Positions 15,362-23,292 of a DNA stretch of 64,000 nt are shown in pieces. The notes beneath the pieces are model-generated. The model worked only from the letters and a program-made list of their open reading frames with translations, was not told the DNA's origin and did not search any database. Made by a program: the position numbers and the translations under genes. The DNA is from G963669295 sp963669295 (GTDB lineage Bacteria; Bacteroidota; Bacteroidia; Flavobacteriales_D; CALLUQ01): positions 4,402,001 to 4,466,000 of the forward strand of contig OY769938.1 in assembly GCA_963669295.1 (NCBI GenBank), written 5' to 3'. The first letter of the stretch is position 1. Each line of letters begins with the position of its first letter.

Positions 15362-15889
15362 ATGGGTAATTGTAACAACGTTGATGAATACTTTTTGTTG
15401 GCAGAGAAGTATTTAGAAGATAGTGAGTTTGCATTGGCAAAAAGTACCCTGGAAAAACTATTAGAAACAGAGCCGGGCTACGGCCGTGCGCACCATCACC
15501 TGGGGTGGATATATGCGTGTAGGTTCGATAATTATGAAAGGGCAGAATATCACTACAAACTTGCTATCAGATTTGCACCTGGTTATACAGCAACTTATGT
15601 CAACTACTGCAATTTATTGATTGACTTAAGACAAACCAATAAGGTAAAAGTATTGGTTGATAAGGCATTAAAGGTAAAAGGTGCAGATCGATATGCATTA
15701 TTCTATGAAAAGGCGAGGGCTTGCGAATTAGAGTGCAGTTTAGAGCAGGCTAAGATGTATTACACAATAGCGATAAAAGAATCTTTGAACGATGATTTTA
15801 TTGCGATATGCACGAGTAATATTGAGCGTTGCAAAAAGAAGAAGGCGTTGTTTCGAAAGAATAAGATGCTGTCTTATCTATTGAGTTAA
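15362..15889 (+). CDS. Small TPR-repeat protein
   Basis: A 175-residue cytoplasmic-looking protein without a signal peptide. Three to four tetratricopeptide-like units are visible: EYFLLAEKYLEDSEFALAKS (about 9-28), GRAHHHLGWIYACRFDNYER (about 40-60), an AEYHYKLAIRFAPGY unit, and AKMYYTIAIKES near residue 140, followed by a Lys-rich tail. TPRs form a helical scaffold for protein contacts; no partner can be named. It is Cys-rich for its size (about six). It is followed at 43 bases by a 66-codon gene, probably co-transcribed. Confidence 0.75.
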   Translation: MGNCNNVDEYFLLAEKYLEDSEFALAKSTLEKLLETEPGYGRAHHHLGWIYACRFDNYERAEYHYKLAIRFAPGYTATYVNYCNLLIDLRQTNKVKVLVDKALKVKGADRYALFYEKARACELECSLEQAKMYYTIAIKESLNDDFIAICTSNIERCKKKKALFRKNKMLSYLLS

Positions 15890-15932
15890 GGAATTATTAA
15901 CCCTCCTGCATTGCGGGAATAAAACAAATGAG

Positions 15933-16133
15933 ATGAACGAATATTTATTGTACCAGATGGAAGAAGAAGAATTCAACGGAATAGCAAAAAGTGTTCGGGA
16001 AGAATTAATCGCCCGAGCCATTGCCGATCAGTTGAAAGCTCAAACCTCTGCAGAGCAACGTGCCAAATTTTTATTGAGCTTAAGGCAGTTGCTATTGTTT
16101 AGGCGAACATTAAAAACACAATTCAAAACGTAA
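15933..16133 (+). CDS. Small hypothetical protein (66 residues)
   Basis: A short, largely helical and strongly charged protein (MNEYLLYQMEEEEFNGIAKS and so on) ending in a basic segment (LRQLLLFRRTLKTQFKT). No membrane span or signal is seen. It probably shares a transcript with the TPR protein upstream and ends just before a 15-bp hairpin. Coding is supported by position and by a normal amino-acid mix, not by any recognised family. Confidence 0.55.
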   Translation: MNEYLLYQMEEEEFNGIAKSVREELIARAIADQLKAQTSAEQRAKFLLSLRQLLLFRRTLKTQFKT

Positions 16134-16136
16134 ACA

Positions 16137-16170
16137 GAAAGGGAGAATGATGATATCATTCTCCCTTTCG
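16137..16170 (+). terminator. Strong hairpin, probable terminator
   Basis: A perfect 15-bp stem (16137-16151 with 16155-16169, core GGGAGAATGAT/ATCATTCTCCC) and three-base loop lies four bases after the stop of the 66-codon gene. The following sequence is CGCGATTTT, so the T tract is displaced and weak. Confidence 0.7.
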
Positions 16171-16204
16171 CGATTTTAAAACACGAATAGTATCTTAAAT
16201 CAGC

Positions 16205-16212
16205 TATATTTG
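16205..16212 (+). promoter_or_regulatory. -7 box (TATATTTG) immediately before a start codon
   Basis: TATATTTG matches the consensus and its final G is exactly seven bases before the ATG at 16219, which would place the transcription start on the A of the start codon (a leaderless mRNA). Confidence 0.4.
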
Positions 16213-16218
16213 ATCGCT

Positions 16219-16818
16219 ATGAAATGGGATATTAAACTGTTCATTATCTCTATACTTACCTGGCTGTTTTATGGGGTAACAAGCTATTTTTTAGATGATT
16301 ACCCTTTGTTTCCACCTATTGTTGTTTCCTTTTACACTATTGTGGTTGCATTGTGTTTCCTGGTAACCATGCCTTTCACCTTGTATTCCTTTATAATTAT
16401 TGCATTTGTGATAGGAACACTAGGAACCATATTTACTACACAAGATTGGCCTTATGGAGAAGTATTGCTTTGGGGAAACATCTTAACGGGCTTTACATTT
16501 GCTGTAGTATTGTTGCGACTGGTTGTTAACAACTCTCGCTTGTTACCAGGCCAAAAAGCATTAATTGGGGGGTATGCCATACTTACTTTTATTCAACTTG
16601 CATTGCTGTTTTTTGCCCAACAATTGTCATTTTCTATGCTTGCAGTAACTGTTGTAGAGTATATTCTTGCCGGAGTGGGAGTAGTCCTTTTGCTGATCGC
16701 ACCTCAAGGCAAGGAGCCTTTAACAGTAGGGCAACAACGTGTTTTCATTTTACTAACGATGACTATTATTTTTAGTATTGTTTCTGAGTTATTACTCAGT
16801 TTTGACCGGTTGGTGTGA
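16219..16818 (+). CDS. Multi-span membrane protein, unknown function
   Basis: A 199-residue protein with about seven hydrophobic helices (from LFIISILTWLFYGVTSYF to the final FILLTMTIIFSIVSELLL) and short polar loops, containing no catalytic motif that can be recognised. The ATG at 16219 is preferred to an in-frame TTG at 16210, because the latter lies inside a -7 promoter box. Its 3' end overlaps the convergent DUF4199 gene by 27 bases. It could be a small transporter or sensor component; nothing in the context decides. Confidence 0.7.
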   Translation: MKWDIKLFIISILTWLFYGVTSYFLDDYPLFPPIVVSFYTIVVALCFLVTMPFTLYSFIIIAFVIGTLGTIFTTQDWPYGEVLLWGNILTGFTFAVVLLRLVVNNSRLLPGQKALIGGYAILTFIQLALLFFAQQLSFSMLAVTVVEYILAGVGVVLLLIAPQGKEPLTVGQQRVFILLTMTIIFSIVSELLLSFDRLV

Positions 16819-17340
16819 TTGCTTTTTAAGAATAGCTGCCGAAAGTAATGCGATAAGAAGCCCTATCAAGAATACAGTAAAAAACATAACAACTCCCTGG
16901 AATACCCCGTTTGCCATCATTCCTTTCATCGATTCCATCTGACCCATTTGTAAAGCAATTTCATCTTGCGAAGCTCCACTTTTTTGTATTTGATCTACGT
17001 AATAGTTGTAGATGCTCTCTACGTATTCATCTCCCATAATGAATTCAAAAAGAAAAAAGGTATACAACCCAAAAATAAAGGAGGCTATTCCATTGATGAG
17101 TAGGCCAGCGGAAAAGGCTTTTTTAAAGCTAATGATTCCGTTTAATTGCTTATCTCTATAGCTTTTTACACCAAGGAAAATGCCTAATAGCGATAATATC
17201 ATCGCTGCATATCCGAGTACTTCACCAGTAGTGAAGTTGTAATCTTTACCTGGCACCCCTAATATCCAGTGCGGAATCATAATGAGTACTACCATAACCA
17301 AGCCCCCAAGGCTGCCATACTTTAATGCAATTTTTTTCAT
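16792..17340 (-). CDS. DUF4199 family membrane protein
   Basis: A 182-residue inner-membrane protein with four hydrophobic spans: YGSLGGLVMVVLIMIPHWIL, VLGYAAMILSLLGIFLGV, AFSAGLLINGIASFIFGLYT and VVMFFTVFLIGLLIALLSAA. The motif GVKSYRDKQLNGIISFKKAF after the second span is the hallmark of DUF4199, a Bacteroidota family of unknown function. It lies downstream of a membrane-bound LuxR-type regulator, with two 11-bp direct repeats in between. This suggests that the regulator controls it. Confidence 0.85.
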   Translation of the reverse strand: MKKIALKYGSLGGLVMVVLIMIPHWILGVPGKDYNFTTGEVLGYAAMILSLLGIFLGVKSYRDKQLNGIISFKKAFSAGLLINGIASFIFGLYTFFLFEFIMGDEYVESIYNYYVDQIQKSGASQDEIALQMGQMESMKGMMANGVFQGVVMFFTVFLIGLLIALLSAAILKKQSHQPVKTE

Positions 17341-17400
17341 TTTGAATGTGTTTTAGTGTTCAAAACAAAGTAAAGGGTAAGTGTTGGTGTGCCACTCATG

Positions 17401-17444
17401 CTAAAGTATGAAATAAGAAAAAATGGGGTACTACTAAAGTATGA
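17401..17444. promoter_or_regulatory. Two 11-bp direct repeats, candidate regulator sites
   Basis: CTAAAGTATGA occurs at 17401-17411 and again at 17434-17444, exactly 33 bases apart (about three helical turns). Both lie in the 112-base gap between the LuxR-type regulator and the DUF4199 gene, 61 and 94 bases ahead of the latter's start. Confidence 0.55.
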
Positions 17445-17452
17445 TTGGGTTA

Positions 17453-17878
17453 TTATTGTATGATTTTTAGAGATTTTGCTTTCGATACAGCTTGTGTTCG
17501 TCGTTTCACATCTAACTTAGTGTAGATGTTGTTGATGTGTGTTTTAATGGTGTTTAATGACACAAATAAGCGATCTGCGATTTCCTGATTGCTGTGCCCT
17601 TCAGCAATTTGTTGTAACACTTCCATTTCTCGTTTACTTAATCCAAGTTCCTTAATGATCTCTTCATCAATTTTAGCCTCAACTGTATCAGAAGGGGGAA
17701 TGGCCTTTTTTCTGAACTTGAGCCCAGCGTAAATGCCTATTCCTAAAAAAGCTATGGCAATGATTCCCAGGTAAATGTCGAGCGACAGGCGAAATGAGAA
17801 GTAGGAGTATTCTATCATTTTTAGTGCTACAAGGGTAGCACCAAGCAATAGTCCATATGTTAATACAGTTCGTGTCAA
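17453..17878 (-). CDS. Membrane-anchored LuxR-type transcriptional regulator
   Basis: A 141-residue protein with two N-terminal transmembrane helices (TYGLLLGATLVALKMIEY and IYLGIIAIAFLGIGIYAGL), a short linker, and a C-terminal LuxR/FixJ helix-turn-helix (about 78-138: LSKREMEVLQQIAEGHSNQE, then FVSLNTIKTHINNIYTKL). There is no receiver domain, so regulation must come through the membrane part or through level control. This compact design is found in Bacteroidota next to DUF4199 genes, as here. The likely target is the neighbouring DUF4199 gene. Confidence 0.87.
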   Translation of the reverse strand: MTRTVLTYGLLLGATLVALKMIEYSYFSFRLSLDIYLGIIAIAFLGIGIYAGLKFRKKAIPPSDTVEAKIDEEIIKELGLSKREMEVLQQIAEGHSNQEIADRLFVSLNTIKTHINNIYTKLDVKRRTQAVSKAKSLKIIQ

Positions 17879-17934
17879 AGCAACGATTTTGTGCTGTAAA
17901 GATAAATGAATTGAAAAAAAGAAATGGTCGGTAC

Positions 17935-18585
17935 TTATTCTACCAGGCCGCTTTTTACAGCATACATTACCAACCCAACTGTGTTTTTAGCACCAATCTT
18001 ACTGAGTAAACTGTTTCTATATCCTTCAATGGTACGTGCACTGAGGTAGAGTTTTTTAGCAATCTCTACATTGGTCAATTCTTCGCAAATCATTCTCAAC
18101 ACCTCTGTTTCGCGATCGGTTAAGTTAATGTCGGTATTGAAGTTGGGCTTAATTTTATTGCGGTTAATGAGCCCGGTGAGCATAGCTTTAGAAACAAATT
18201 CATTAAAGTAAAAGCCATTATCCAGTACGGCATAGATTGCATCTTCCACCTCATCTGGCTCTGCATTTTTTAACAGGTAGCCGCTTGCTCCACTTTCAAT
18301 AAGGTGAAGAATAAATTTATCATCACTGAACATCGAAAGAACAATGATTTTTATTTCTGGATACTTGAAATGAATGTGTTTGGTGGCTTCTATACCATCC
18401 ATTTCAGGCATTTTTAAATCCATCAAGATGACTTGAGGTTGCCGTTTTTTTACAATTTCAAGTAGCTCAACACCATTGTTGGCTTCTCCAATCAAACTTA
18501 TTCCATCAAACTCTTTGATAATTGATGCCATGCCTCTTCTAAAGAGAACATGGTCGTCAGCAATCATGAGTTTTATTTTAGCCAT
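17935..18585 (-). CDS. NarL/FixJ family response regulator
   Basis: A 216-residue two-component output protein. The receiver domain (1-120) has the acidic pair DD at 10-11, the phosphorylation site Asp56 in ILMDLKMPEMDG, the Ser of VLSMFSD and Lys in YLLKNAEPDE. A LuxR-type DNA-binding domain (about 150-210) follows, LTDRETEVLRMICEELTNVE with YLSARTIEGYRNSLLSKIGA. It is ten bases behind the histidine kinase gene and so is clearly its partner. Confidence 0.95.
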   Translation of the reverse strand: MAKIKLMIADDHVLFRRGMASIIKEFDGISLIGEANNGVELLEIVKKRQPQVILMDLKMPEMDGIEATKHIHFKYPEIKIIVLSMFSDDKFILHLIESGASGYLLKNAEPDEVEDAIYAVLDNGFYFNEFVSKAMLTGLINRNKIKPNFNTDINLTDRETEVLRMICEELTNVEIAKKLYLSARTIEGYRNSLLSKIGAKNTVGLVMYAVKSGLVE

Positions 18586-18595
18586 GGCTGGTAAT

Positions 18596-19396
18596 TTAGT
18601 GATTTTGATTTGGTATGTGAAGTGTAATCGTCACTTTAGTTCCCTTTTTAGGAATAGAATCGTAATGAATGCCTGCTCCAATAAAGTTTATTCTACTCTC
18701 AATATTTTTTAACCCTAAGCCACCTAGCTCGCTAGAAGGCTTTTGTTTGGCCGCTTCATAATCAAATCCATCGCCATTATCTTCTACTACGAGCTGGAGT
18801 TGGTCGGTTTGAGTTATGCTTACATTTACTTCAGAAGCATTGGCGTGTTTTATAGCATTGTTTATCAGTTCGAGGCTAATTCGGTACAATGCCAATTCGC
18901 TTTGAGGAGCAAATCGAGTCACTTCATTCATTTGATGAAACTGTACACGTGTTTCAGGCGAATCAAGTTTTTCACACAATTCTTCCAACGCATCTCCTAA
19001 GCCAAGTCGCTCGAGGGTTGCCGGAAGAAGATCGCGAGATATATTTCGCACTGTTGTGATGGTTTCGTCGATATATGATTTGGTTTCTTGTGCCCTTTGT
19101 ACTACTTCATTATCGGTATTTTTAGTGAAACTATTTAAACTCAGTTTTACTGTAGATAACATGGCACCAACTTCATCATGTAAATCTTGTGCTATTCGTT
19201 TGCGTTCCTTCTCTTGCGCTTGTATGGCGGCATTTACGAGTTCTTTCTGCAGTTTTGCTTCCATTTGTTGCACTTGAAGCTGTTGACTAACAAGCTTACG
19301 TTGATAGATTAACATGAACAAGATAATGGCGAATGCCAGTAACGACATGCCCAATATGCCTGCAACTAAGGTTGGATCCCATGCGGCTGATTCCAT
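18596..19396 (-). CDS. Sensor histidine kinase (HisKA_3 / NarX-DesK type)
   Basis: A 266-residue kinase with one N-terminal membrane helix (about 12-32), a coiled coil, and the dimerisation/phosphoacceptor helix AQDLHDEVGAMLSTVKLSL, with His73 as the phosphorylated residue. The HATPase domain shows the N box LELINNAIKHANASE, G1 VEDNGDGFD and G2 GLGLKNIESRINFIGA. It has no sensory domain of its own. The gene overlaps the 7-TM protein gene upstream by 31 bases, so that protein may be the sensor, and the response regulator lies just downstream. Confidence 0.95.
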   Translation of the reverse strand: MESAAWDPTLVAGILGMSLLAFAIILFMLIYQRKLVSQQLQVQQMEAKLQKELVNAAIQAQEKERKRIAQDLHDEVGAMLSTVKLSLNSFTKNTDNEVVQRAQETKSYIDETITTVRNISRDLLPATLERLGLGDALEELCEKLDSPETRVQFHQMNEVTRFAPQSELALYRISLELINNAIKHANASEVNVSITQTDQLQLVVEDNGDGFDYEAAKQKPSSELGGLGLKNIESRINFIGAGIHYDSIPKKGTKVTITLHIPNQNH

Positions 19397-19998
19397 GATT
19401 CATTTCTTTTTTTTGCATCCTTCAGGATTGCAATTGCAAAGCAAACATTTAATATGATATTAAGAACAGAATGTATGATGGCCCACATATCACTTCTGTA
19501 AAAGAGAAATAGTAGCAGATTGCCAGAGAAGTATAATAAAGCACCAGTAGTTACCCAAAACATTGGATGTTGCTCTAACCGCAAAATTTTCATTCCTTTA
19601 AATATCTCATAGAAATAAGCCAACGACATCAATATAATAAGCACACATTCGGTTCCTCGAGAATAAGAGTTTAATTGATCAATACCCTGTATGAAAAAGG
19701 CATTAACAATTGCAAAGGCTGAAAATGCAACAATTAATGCCAGAGTACTTTTTCGTAATGACTTATGATCAAACGATTGATAAAACATAGCACTCAAGAA
19801 GGTAAATTCGATGATTGTATAACCATGAAGCAATGTTAAATTGTTCATATTATTAAGTGCGAGATAGGTTGCAGTACCCTCAATTGGAATTACGATAAAT
19901 AGGAATATGCCGAGTGTTTTAAGTATTTTAGAGAGGTTACTGAATTTAACTAAACCAATTATTGCAGGAAGAAGGACCGACGAAACGGATATGTACAA
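19366..19998 (-). CDS. Seven-span membrane protein, putative sensor of the two-component system
   Basis: A 210-residue protein with about seven hydrophobic helices and a charged cytoplasmic tail (KDAKKRNESWNQPHG). The third helix contains LHGYTIIEFTFLSAMFYQ, similar to helices in small 7-TM proteins found next to kinases in Flavobacteriales. No ligand-binding motif is recognised. The only possible in-frame start near the N-terminus is TTG at 19998: an in-frame TGA lies about 24 bases upstream and no ATG precedes the second helix. Its end overlaps the kinase gene, making a three-gene operon. Confidence 0.75.
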   Translation of the reverse strand: MYISVSSVLLPAIIGLVKFSNLSKILKTLGIFLFIVIPIEGTATYLALNNMNNLTLLHGYTIIEFTFLSAMFYQSFDHKSLRKSTLALIVAFSAFAIVNAFFIQGIDQLNSYSRGTECVLIILMSLAYFYEIFKGMKILRLEQHPMFWVTTGALLYFSGNLLLFLFYRSDMWAIIHSVLNIILNVCFAIAILKDAKKRNESWNQPHGIQP

Positions 19999-20055
19999 TA
20001 ATAAGTTAATGGTTAATCAGTGTTAGTTATCCAGATACTATACTCGATTAAGGTT

Positions 20056-20063
20056 CAAAGATA
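20056..20063 (-). promoter_or_regulatory. -7 box of the 7-TM/kinase/regulator operon (TATCTTTG)
   Basis: On the minus strand TATCTTTG fits TAnnTTTG and lies 58 bases before the TTG start at 19998, predicting a leader of about 50 bases. Confidence 0.5.
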
Positions 20064-20087
20064 GCATACTTTTCTATTCGCCGTACT

Positions 20088-20405
20088 TTACCCATTCAAT
20101 GAGCTGTCATTGTCACAATTGCTAGGGCAGGGCATTCCAAAATCGGCTACAATTTGACTTGAAGCAATCATGTCCGCCTCATTCGCATCTGCTCCAACAA
20201 GAATTAATTTTGGTTTGTCTTTATCATCAATAGCATAATAAATACGAATGCCCATGCACCCTGATTGATTCAAGATGTCATTAATGATGTCTTTGCCAAA
20301 GAAATGTGCTTTGGTTGCATTGGGAAATGTGTCCCTGTAATTTTCAGTCCAGTCTGCCGCTGTGCTGTGATTCATAGAACCACCTTCTGTACCATCAAAA
20401 GCCAT
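20088..20405 (-). CDS. Hypothetical protein, 105 residues
   Basis: A small, acidic, soluble protein with a central segment GCMGIRIYYAIDDKDKPKLI, which reads like a beta strand pair carrying a conserved turn, and a C-terminal CPSNCD cysteine pair. The early GTEGGSMNHSTAADWTENYR part reads as helical. Similar small proteins are frequent in Bacteroidota but the function is unknown. It is a single gene with no signal peptide; the Cys pair might bind metal or form a disulfide. Confidence 0.7.
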   Translation of the reverse strand: MAFDGTEGGSMNHSTAADWTENYRDTFPNATKAHFFGKDIINDILNQSGCMGIRIYYAIDDKDKPKLILVGADANEADMIASSQIVADFGMPCPSNCDNDSSLNG

Positions 20406-20981
20406 AATACTTAAATTTTAAAAGGTTAATAAATAAATTGTTTGCAACTAAATTATATCAAAATCGAATACTCCATTCGTGTTTCGAATACTTGTTCGTT
20501 TTCCAATAAACAGCAGCGCTATTTTATTCGACTGATAATGAGTGTTTTGGGCAAGGGTTTGCGGTAATTACTCATCATCAATTTGGGTAGAAATACTTAG
20601 TAGAATACGTGAATATACTCATAAAGATTCAGGTAAATAATTCGAATTTCGATTAACAATGCAATAACCCCTTGATTCACTTGCTACTACCATGATGAAA
20701 AAAAATACCTGGGAACAAATAAAGTATTGTTCTAAAGTATTTTTTAACGGATGTGTTTGTTTGTATTTTACTTTAATACAGTGTGTTATGATTTTTTTTG
20801 CGTAAAAACACCTATAAAAAAGCGTAAAACTACGTAAAGATAATTTTGCGTATTTCTACGCTTGTTTACTCCTTGCGAACTTCGCAGATTTGATTGTTGG
20901 TAGTTGGGTTCAATCGAAAAGGGAATAATATCCCGCAATAAGTATTCGGGTTAACCAGCTGTTAATTAGTTAAGTATAGCT
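20406..20981. other. Long AT-rich intergenic region with repeated short motifs
   Basis: No ORF is credible. Two clusters stand out: TCGAATACT near 20464 and 20486, each followed a few bases later by TTCG; and a set of CGTA-based motifs at 20800-20861 (GCGTAAAA at 20800 and 20822, 22 bases apart, ACGTAAA at 20832, and the inverted form TTTTGCGTA at 20845). The latter lie about 120-180 bases before the next gene and look like regulator sites. Confidence 0.4.
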
Positions 20982-21575
20982 ATGGAGCGATTTAAAATGA
21001 TTGTAATGCTTGGAGACAAGAAGGTTGCTGCACATTTAGTGGCAGAGACCGGTAAAGGGGAGATGGCTACCATTATTTCAGGAAAAGAACGTGTTTGGAA
21101 GGGGTATGTAATGAGTAAGAATGGGGAGGCCAGGCAGATCATAACCATCTCAGAATATCCGGAGAATCACTTTCATGAATTTGAACGAGATAAGGTGTTG
21201 ACGACTTCGTTAGAGGAGTTTTCTTCAGTGATTAAGGAGCAGCGTAACGCAGTTGATATTGATGACCTTAAAAAAGACTTAAAAGCCTACTTCGCTCATA
21301 ATGAGGAAGGAAGAAGCCTAGTGGTAGAAGGAAAATTGCCGGTGCCAGGCGAAGGATTCGAATTGGAGTTGATTAAAGCTATTCCTCAAGGAATTATTCC
21401 TTCGCAGTTAATTGTATATGTTAACCTTCGACCACCTGCTGGTGAATGGGATCGTGTGTTATTACGTCAATCGGTTAAGTATGAGCAAAAAGAGGCAATT
21501 GACCACATTGAAAGTGTAATGTTGCGCTGCAATCAACAAAACAGATACATTATCGAACTGCCTGTCGCTCAATAA
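20982..21575 (+). CDS. Hypothetical protein, 197 residues
   Basis: A soluble protein without signal or membrane helices. It appears to have two similar-length halves: residues 1-90 with several beta strands (FKMIVMLGDKKVAAHLVAET, IISGKERVWKGYVMSKNG) and 95-197 with alternating helix and strand (FELELIKAIPQGIIPSQLIV, and a final RCNQQNRYIIELPVAQ). No family is recognised. It stands alone, with a long upstream region carrying repeated CGTA motifs and a strong terminator behind. Confidence 0.7.
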   Translation: MERFKMIVMLGDKKVAAHLVAETGKGEMATIISGKERVWKGYVMSKNGEARQIITISEYPENHFHEFERDKVLTTSLEEFSSVIKEQRNAVDIDDLKKDLKAYFAHNEEGRSLVVEGKLPVPGEGFELELIKAIPQGIIPSQLIVYVNLRPPAGEWDRVLLRQSVKYEQKEAIDHIESVMLRCNQQNRYIIELPVAQ

Positions 21576-21599
21576 GAGTAGGCAGATTATTCAATAGAA

Positions 21600-21637
21600 A
21601 TCCCTCCGGCGGTGTAGACTACTCCGGGGGGATCTTT
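21600..21637 (+). terminator. Rho-independent terminator
   Basis: ATCCCTCCGG (21600-21609) pairs with CCGGGGGGAT (21623-21632, one G-U), with a small inner hairpin in the loop and a T run after it. Confidence 0.88.
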
Positions 21638-21697
21638 TTATAGGGCAAATGCCATCAAACTATTTTATTCTATTTCACCTCCCTTCAAGTAAATTGC

Positions 21698-21705
21698 TAC
21701 TTTTG
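21698..21705 (+). promoter_or_regulatory. -7 box of the B12 operon promoter (TACTTTTG)
   Basis: TACTTTTG fits TAnnTTTG; transcription would start near 21712, just before the riboswitch, as expected for a riboswitch-led operon. Confidence 0.5.
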
Positions 21706-21730
21706 CGGTGTGATTGGTTTTTGGAACGCA

Positions 21731-21875
21731 TTACGGTGTTTCAGAATTAAAAGGGAATCGGGTGTAAATCCTGAACTGTTCCCGCAGCTGTAAGCTCAAT
21801 CCATCTTTAAACATTCTTGCCACTGTTTAACAACGGGAAGGCGTTTAAAGTGAGTAAGTCAGAAGACCTGCCCTT
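21731..21875 (+). ncRNA. Cobalamin riboswitch
   Basis: All conserved blocks of the adenosylcobalamin riboswitch are present in order: AAAAGGGAATCGGGTG, AAATCCTGAACTG, the B12-box-type TTCCCGCAGCTGTAAG, CCACTG, GGGAAGGCG and the core AAGTCAGAAGACCTGCC (about 21856-21872). It lies in the leader of the first gene of the operon, with about 115 bases from the core to the chosen start codon. In the family, B12 binding turns expression off, by hiding the ribosome-binding region or by termination; no terminator is evident here, so translational control is more likely. Confidence 0.96.
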
Positions 21876-21990
21876 CACAACTTAAATCAAGGCTTTCGGG
21901 ATAAAAGCAAAGATGTAGACGCATTTATTTTCACCGCTATCATCTATGTTCCAAGGGCTTACAAATTGTAACACCTTTAAAACAAAATGT

Positions 21991-23289
21991 ATGAAAATGC
22001 ACAGTATGTTAGCAACATTGTTTGTCGCAATTGTTGCTGTATTATTAAATTGTGATGCTACCAATGCACAAACACCTTATGTTCATCAGGTTATTATTGC
22101 TAATGGAGGGCAATTTGAATTTGGAGGCCCTCCATTTGCCGATCGAGCAACTATTGGGGCTTATGATCCTGGAACGCAGCAATACACGGTTTTTGATACT
22201 ATTGAAGTGGAGGGAGTTCAGGGCGTAGTTATTGATCCGCTTGCTCCTTATGCTTATCTGGCTGCTGCCGATTCGGTTATTAAGTACAACCTTAACACCT
22301 ACCAACGTGAAGCTGTAGCTTACTTTCAAGGCATCAAGTCTATTTCAATTGAAGGAAACTATGTGGTAGTTGGCAAATGGTTTGGAGGAGGAGATTACGT
22401 GGCGGTTTTCGACAAAAGTAATTTGGCTCCGCTATTTTCAATTCCTGAAGTTACCAATACCGTATACGCTACAGTTATTGTTGGCGATACGTTGTATGCA
22501 GCACACAATGCACCGGGTACGATCGATTATTGCCCTCCATATGGTTGTTTTGATGATACACTGGGATACATAGCTGTAATTGATATGAATACGCAAACCT
22601 TTGTGCGTAACATTGAATTGGATACGGCTGGTGCCGGAGTGAAGAAAATATATGCAGATGGAACTACAATCTATGCCATTTGCGAAACTACTGGTAACCT
22701 GGCTACCTACAATACCCTTACTCAAGTTACTACGTTTACTTCTATAGGCGTTCATGGTGGTATTGGCATCGATGCTTCTTTATTAAGGGCTAGCTTTAAT
22801 GGGAATGTTGGAGTGTATGATTTATCCAACTACACATTCGTTCAGCCGGCTCTTTTCTCAGATACCTATGTAGTAGGGGCTTACGACAACATTAACGACC
22901 ATTATTACATGAATAAAACAGATTATTCTGTATACGGCACTACCTATATTCATGATGGTTCAGGTACCATTATAGATTCTATTCCGGTGCATGTTTCTAA
23001 TGAAGGAATAGCCATTGATTATCGCTTAAGTACAGGCATTGCTGAAATTGATAAGGCGTTTGATTTCAGTCTTTATCCAAATCCAGCAAACGACTGGTTG
23101 AATGTGGTTTTTGACGGTGATGACCATTACGACCTTCAGGTATTAGATGTGGCAGGAAAAGTAGTGCAGTATGAGTCGTCACTTCAAGGGCGCTCACGTA
23201 TTGAAATAGTCAACCTTTCGCGAGGGTGGTATGTAATAACGTTGCGTGCGGGTGGTAATGTGGTAGCTAAGCCATTTGTAAAACACTAG
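21991..23289 (+). CDS. Secreted beta-propeller protein with T9SS sorting domain, B12 operon
   Basis: A 432-residue secreted protein. The start at 21991 gives a signal peptide (MKMHSMLATLFVAIVAVLLN, cleaved near NAQ); the longer in-frame start at 21946 is possible. Repeating segments such as GVVIDPLAPYAYLAAADSVI and FVRNIELDTAGAGVKKIYAD are YncE/WD-like propeller blades. The last 80 residues (FSLYPNPANDWLNVVFDG to RGWYVITLRAGGNVVAKPF) form a type A T9SS C-terminal sorting domain, so the protein is exported to the cell surface. Being first behind the cobalamin riboswitch, it is probably a surface B12-binding protein. Confidence 0.88.
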   Translation: MKMHSMLATLFVAIVAVLLNCDATNAQTPYVHQVIIANGGQFEFGGPPFADRATIGAYDPGTQQYTVFDTIEVEGVQGVVIDPLAPYAYLAAADSVIKYNLNTYQREAVAYFQGIKSISIEGNYVVVGKWFGGGDYVAVFDKSNLAPLFSIPEVTNTVYATVIVGDTLYAAHNAPGTIDYCPPYGCFDDTLGYIAVIDMNTQTFVRNIELDTAGAGVKKIYADGTTIYAICETTGNLATYNTLTQVTTFTSIGVHGGIGIDASLLRASFNGNVGVYDLSNYTFVQPALFSDTYVVGAYDNINDHYYMNKTDYSVYGTTYIHDGSGTIIDSIPVHVSNEGIAIDYRLSTGIAEIDKAFDFSLYPNPANDWLNVVFDGDDHYDLQVLDVAGKVVQYESSLQGRSRIEIVNLSRGWYVITLRAGGNVVAKPFVKH

Positions 23290-23292
23290 GCC

